Shown here: positions 63,709 through 64,000 of the stretch, one piece after another | How positions within the stretch are numbered: the stretch's first letter is position 1 | Layout: every line of letters begins with the position of its first letter | Source: Rhodospirillales bacterium | Lineage (GTDB): Bacteria; Pseudomonadota; Alphaproteobacteria; TMED109 | Assembly: GCA_028824295.1 (NCBI GenBank) | Contig: JAPPED010000021.1 | Coordinates: forward strand, 1-64,000 | Direction of reading: 5' to 3' | Length of the DNA: 64,000 nucleotides | Program-made: the position numbers and the translations under genes | The notes under the pieces: generated by a model | Database searches by the model: none | Seen by the model: the letters and a program-made list of their open reading frames with translations, nothing else | Told to the model about the DNA's origin: nothing

Positions 63709-64000
63709 TCAGTCCCCAACCGTCTCGATCTCGAGCGTCTCCAATCCGGGAATGATACGAAGCCCATCGGCGAATACCGCCGTAGGAACAACCACCTCCA
63801 TGGTCTTGGCAGGATTACCGCGCAGCACGGAGGTCGATGATCCGACGGCCGCCTCTACCCACCTTCGGCCGGGTCCCGGTTCCGGATCGGCAGCCAGGCA
63901 TTCAAGCGCCGGGGACCTAACGTACCCCAAGAAGCGTTCGGAAAGGGCGGCCTCAACGACTGCGGAACAGTTCGGCTGGCATTGAGATCGTCGTGTAACG
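63709..64000 (-). CDS. C-terminal part of an unrecognised gene running off the right edge
   Basis: The minus-strand frame is open from the window edge to the stop, 96 codons. It reads NCSAVVEAALSERFLGYVRS, then WVEAAVGSSTSVLRGN, and ends VVVPTAVFADGLRIIPGLETLEIETVGD. Third-position G/C is high, as in real genes here. I recognise no family. It lies 128 bp upstream of dctQ. It does not look like a DctP C-terminus. Confidence 0.4.
   Translation of the reverse strand, partial: VTRRSQCQPNCSAVVEAALSERFLGYVRSPALECLAADPEPGPGRRWVEAAVGSSTSVLRGNPAKTMEVVVPTAVFADGLRIIPGLETLEIETVGD

Noticed and set aside
1-64000. CRISPR array, prophage or insertion sequence
   Set aside because: No evenly spaced direct repeats, transposase, integrase or phage-structural motif was seen on either strand. 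Neither tRNA is followed by an integrase or a recognisable duplicated attachment end.

Overview
The window is GC-rich chromosomal DNA that looks like an alphaproteobacterium or a close relative. Support comes from a C4-type 5-aminolevulinate synthase, an rsmE-like/gshA pair divergent from ubiA, three TRAP (DctPQM) uptake systems, and an enoyl-CoA hydratase/CoA-binding protein/metY operon. It is densely coded on both strands. I see no integrase, transposase, phage gene or CRISPR array. The species cannot be named from sequence alone.

Layout. 1-7.3 kb: 5' part of gltB (glutamate synthase), gshA, a divergent RsmE-like protein, ubiA and a PA0069-type radical SAM protein. 7.5-14.2 kb: two glycosyltransferase-like proteins (TIGR04283 and TIGR04282 types), a small membrane protein, an amidohydrolase-like lipoprotein, then the hydratase/CoA-binding/metY operon. 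14.2-23.9 kb: a haem biosynthesis locus with hemA on the minus strand, then hemC, hemD, hemB, hemE, a chlorite-dismutase-family gene (chdC-like), an actinobacterial-type ferrochelatase and an FAD amine-oxidase-like gene on the plus strand. Together these could form a whole coproporphyrin-dependent haem route fed by the C4 pathway. 24.2-29.7 kb: two convergent TonB-dependent receptors with the decayed tail of a third between them. 30.2-33.9 kb: a two-subunit indolepyruvate ferredoxin oxidoreductase.

33.9-40.1 kb: a minus-strand sugar-acid-type cluster (IlvD/Edd dehydratase, CtBP-like dehydrogenase, small secreted protein, TRAP DctPQM). 40.4-45.5 kb: an outer-membrane barrel, a ChaC-like cyclotransferase, an AcuI/YhdH reductase, an amidase and a VOC protein. 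45.6-55.7 kb: an aromatic-acid (homoprotocatechuate, hpa-like) cluster with HpaB-type hydroxylase, HpaE, HpaD, an HpaG-like FAH protein, a PaaK-like CoA ligase, a MarR regulator and a convergent TRAP system. A palindrome near the hpaB start is a candidate MarR operator. 56.0-58.2 kb: tRNA-Pro(GGG), tRNA-Gln(TTG), moaA behind a ModE-box-like dyad, and nadK. 58.2-63.6 kb: a minus-strand run of ybdK-type ligase, mnmA, a haloalkane-dehalogenase-like hydrolase and TRAP DctM/DctQ. A partial unknown gene runs off the right edge.

The strongest candidates for something new are the hybrid haem operon with its unassigned FAD oxidase, the dehalogenase-like protein with Glu at the nucleophile position, and the reduced RsmE-like protein.
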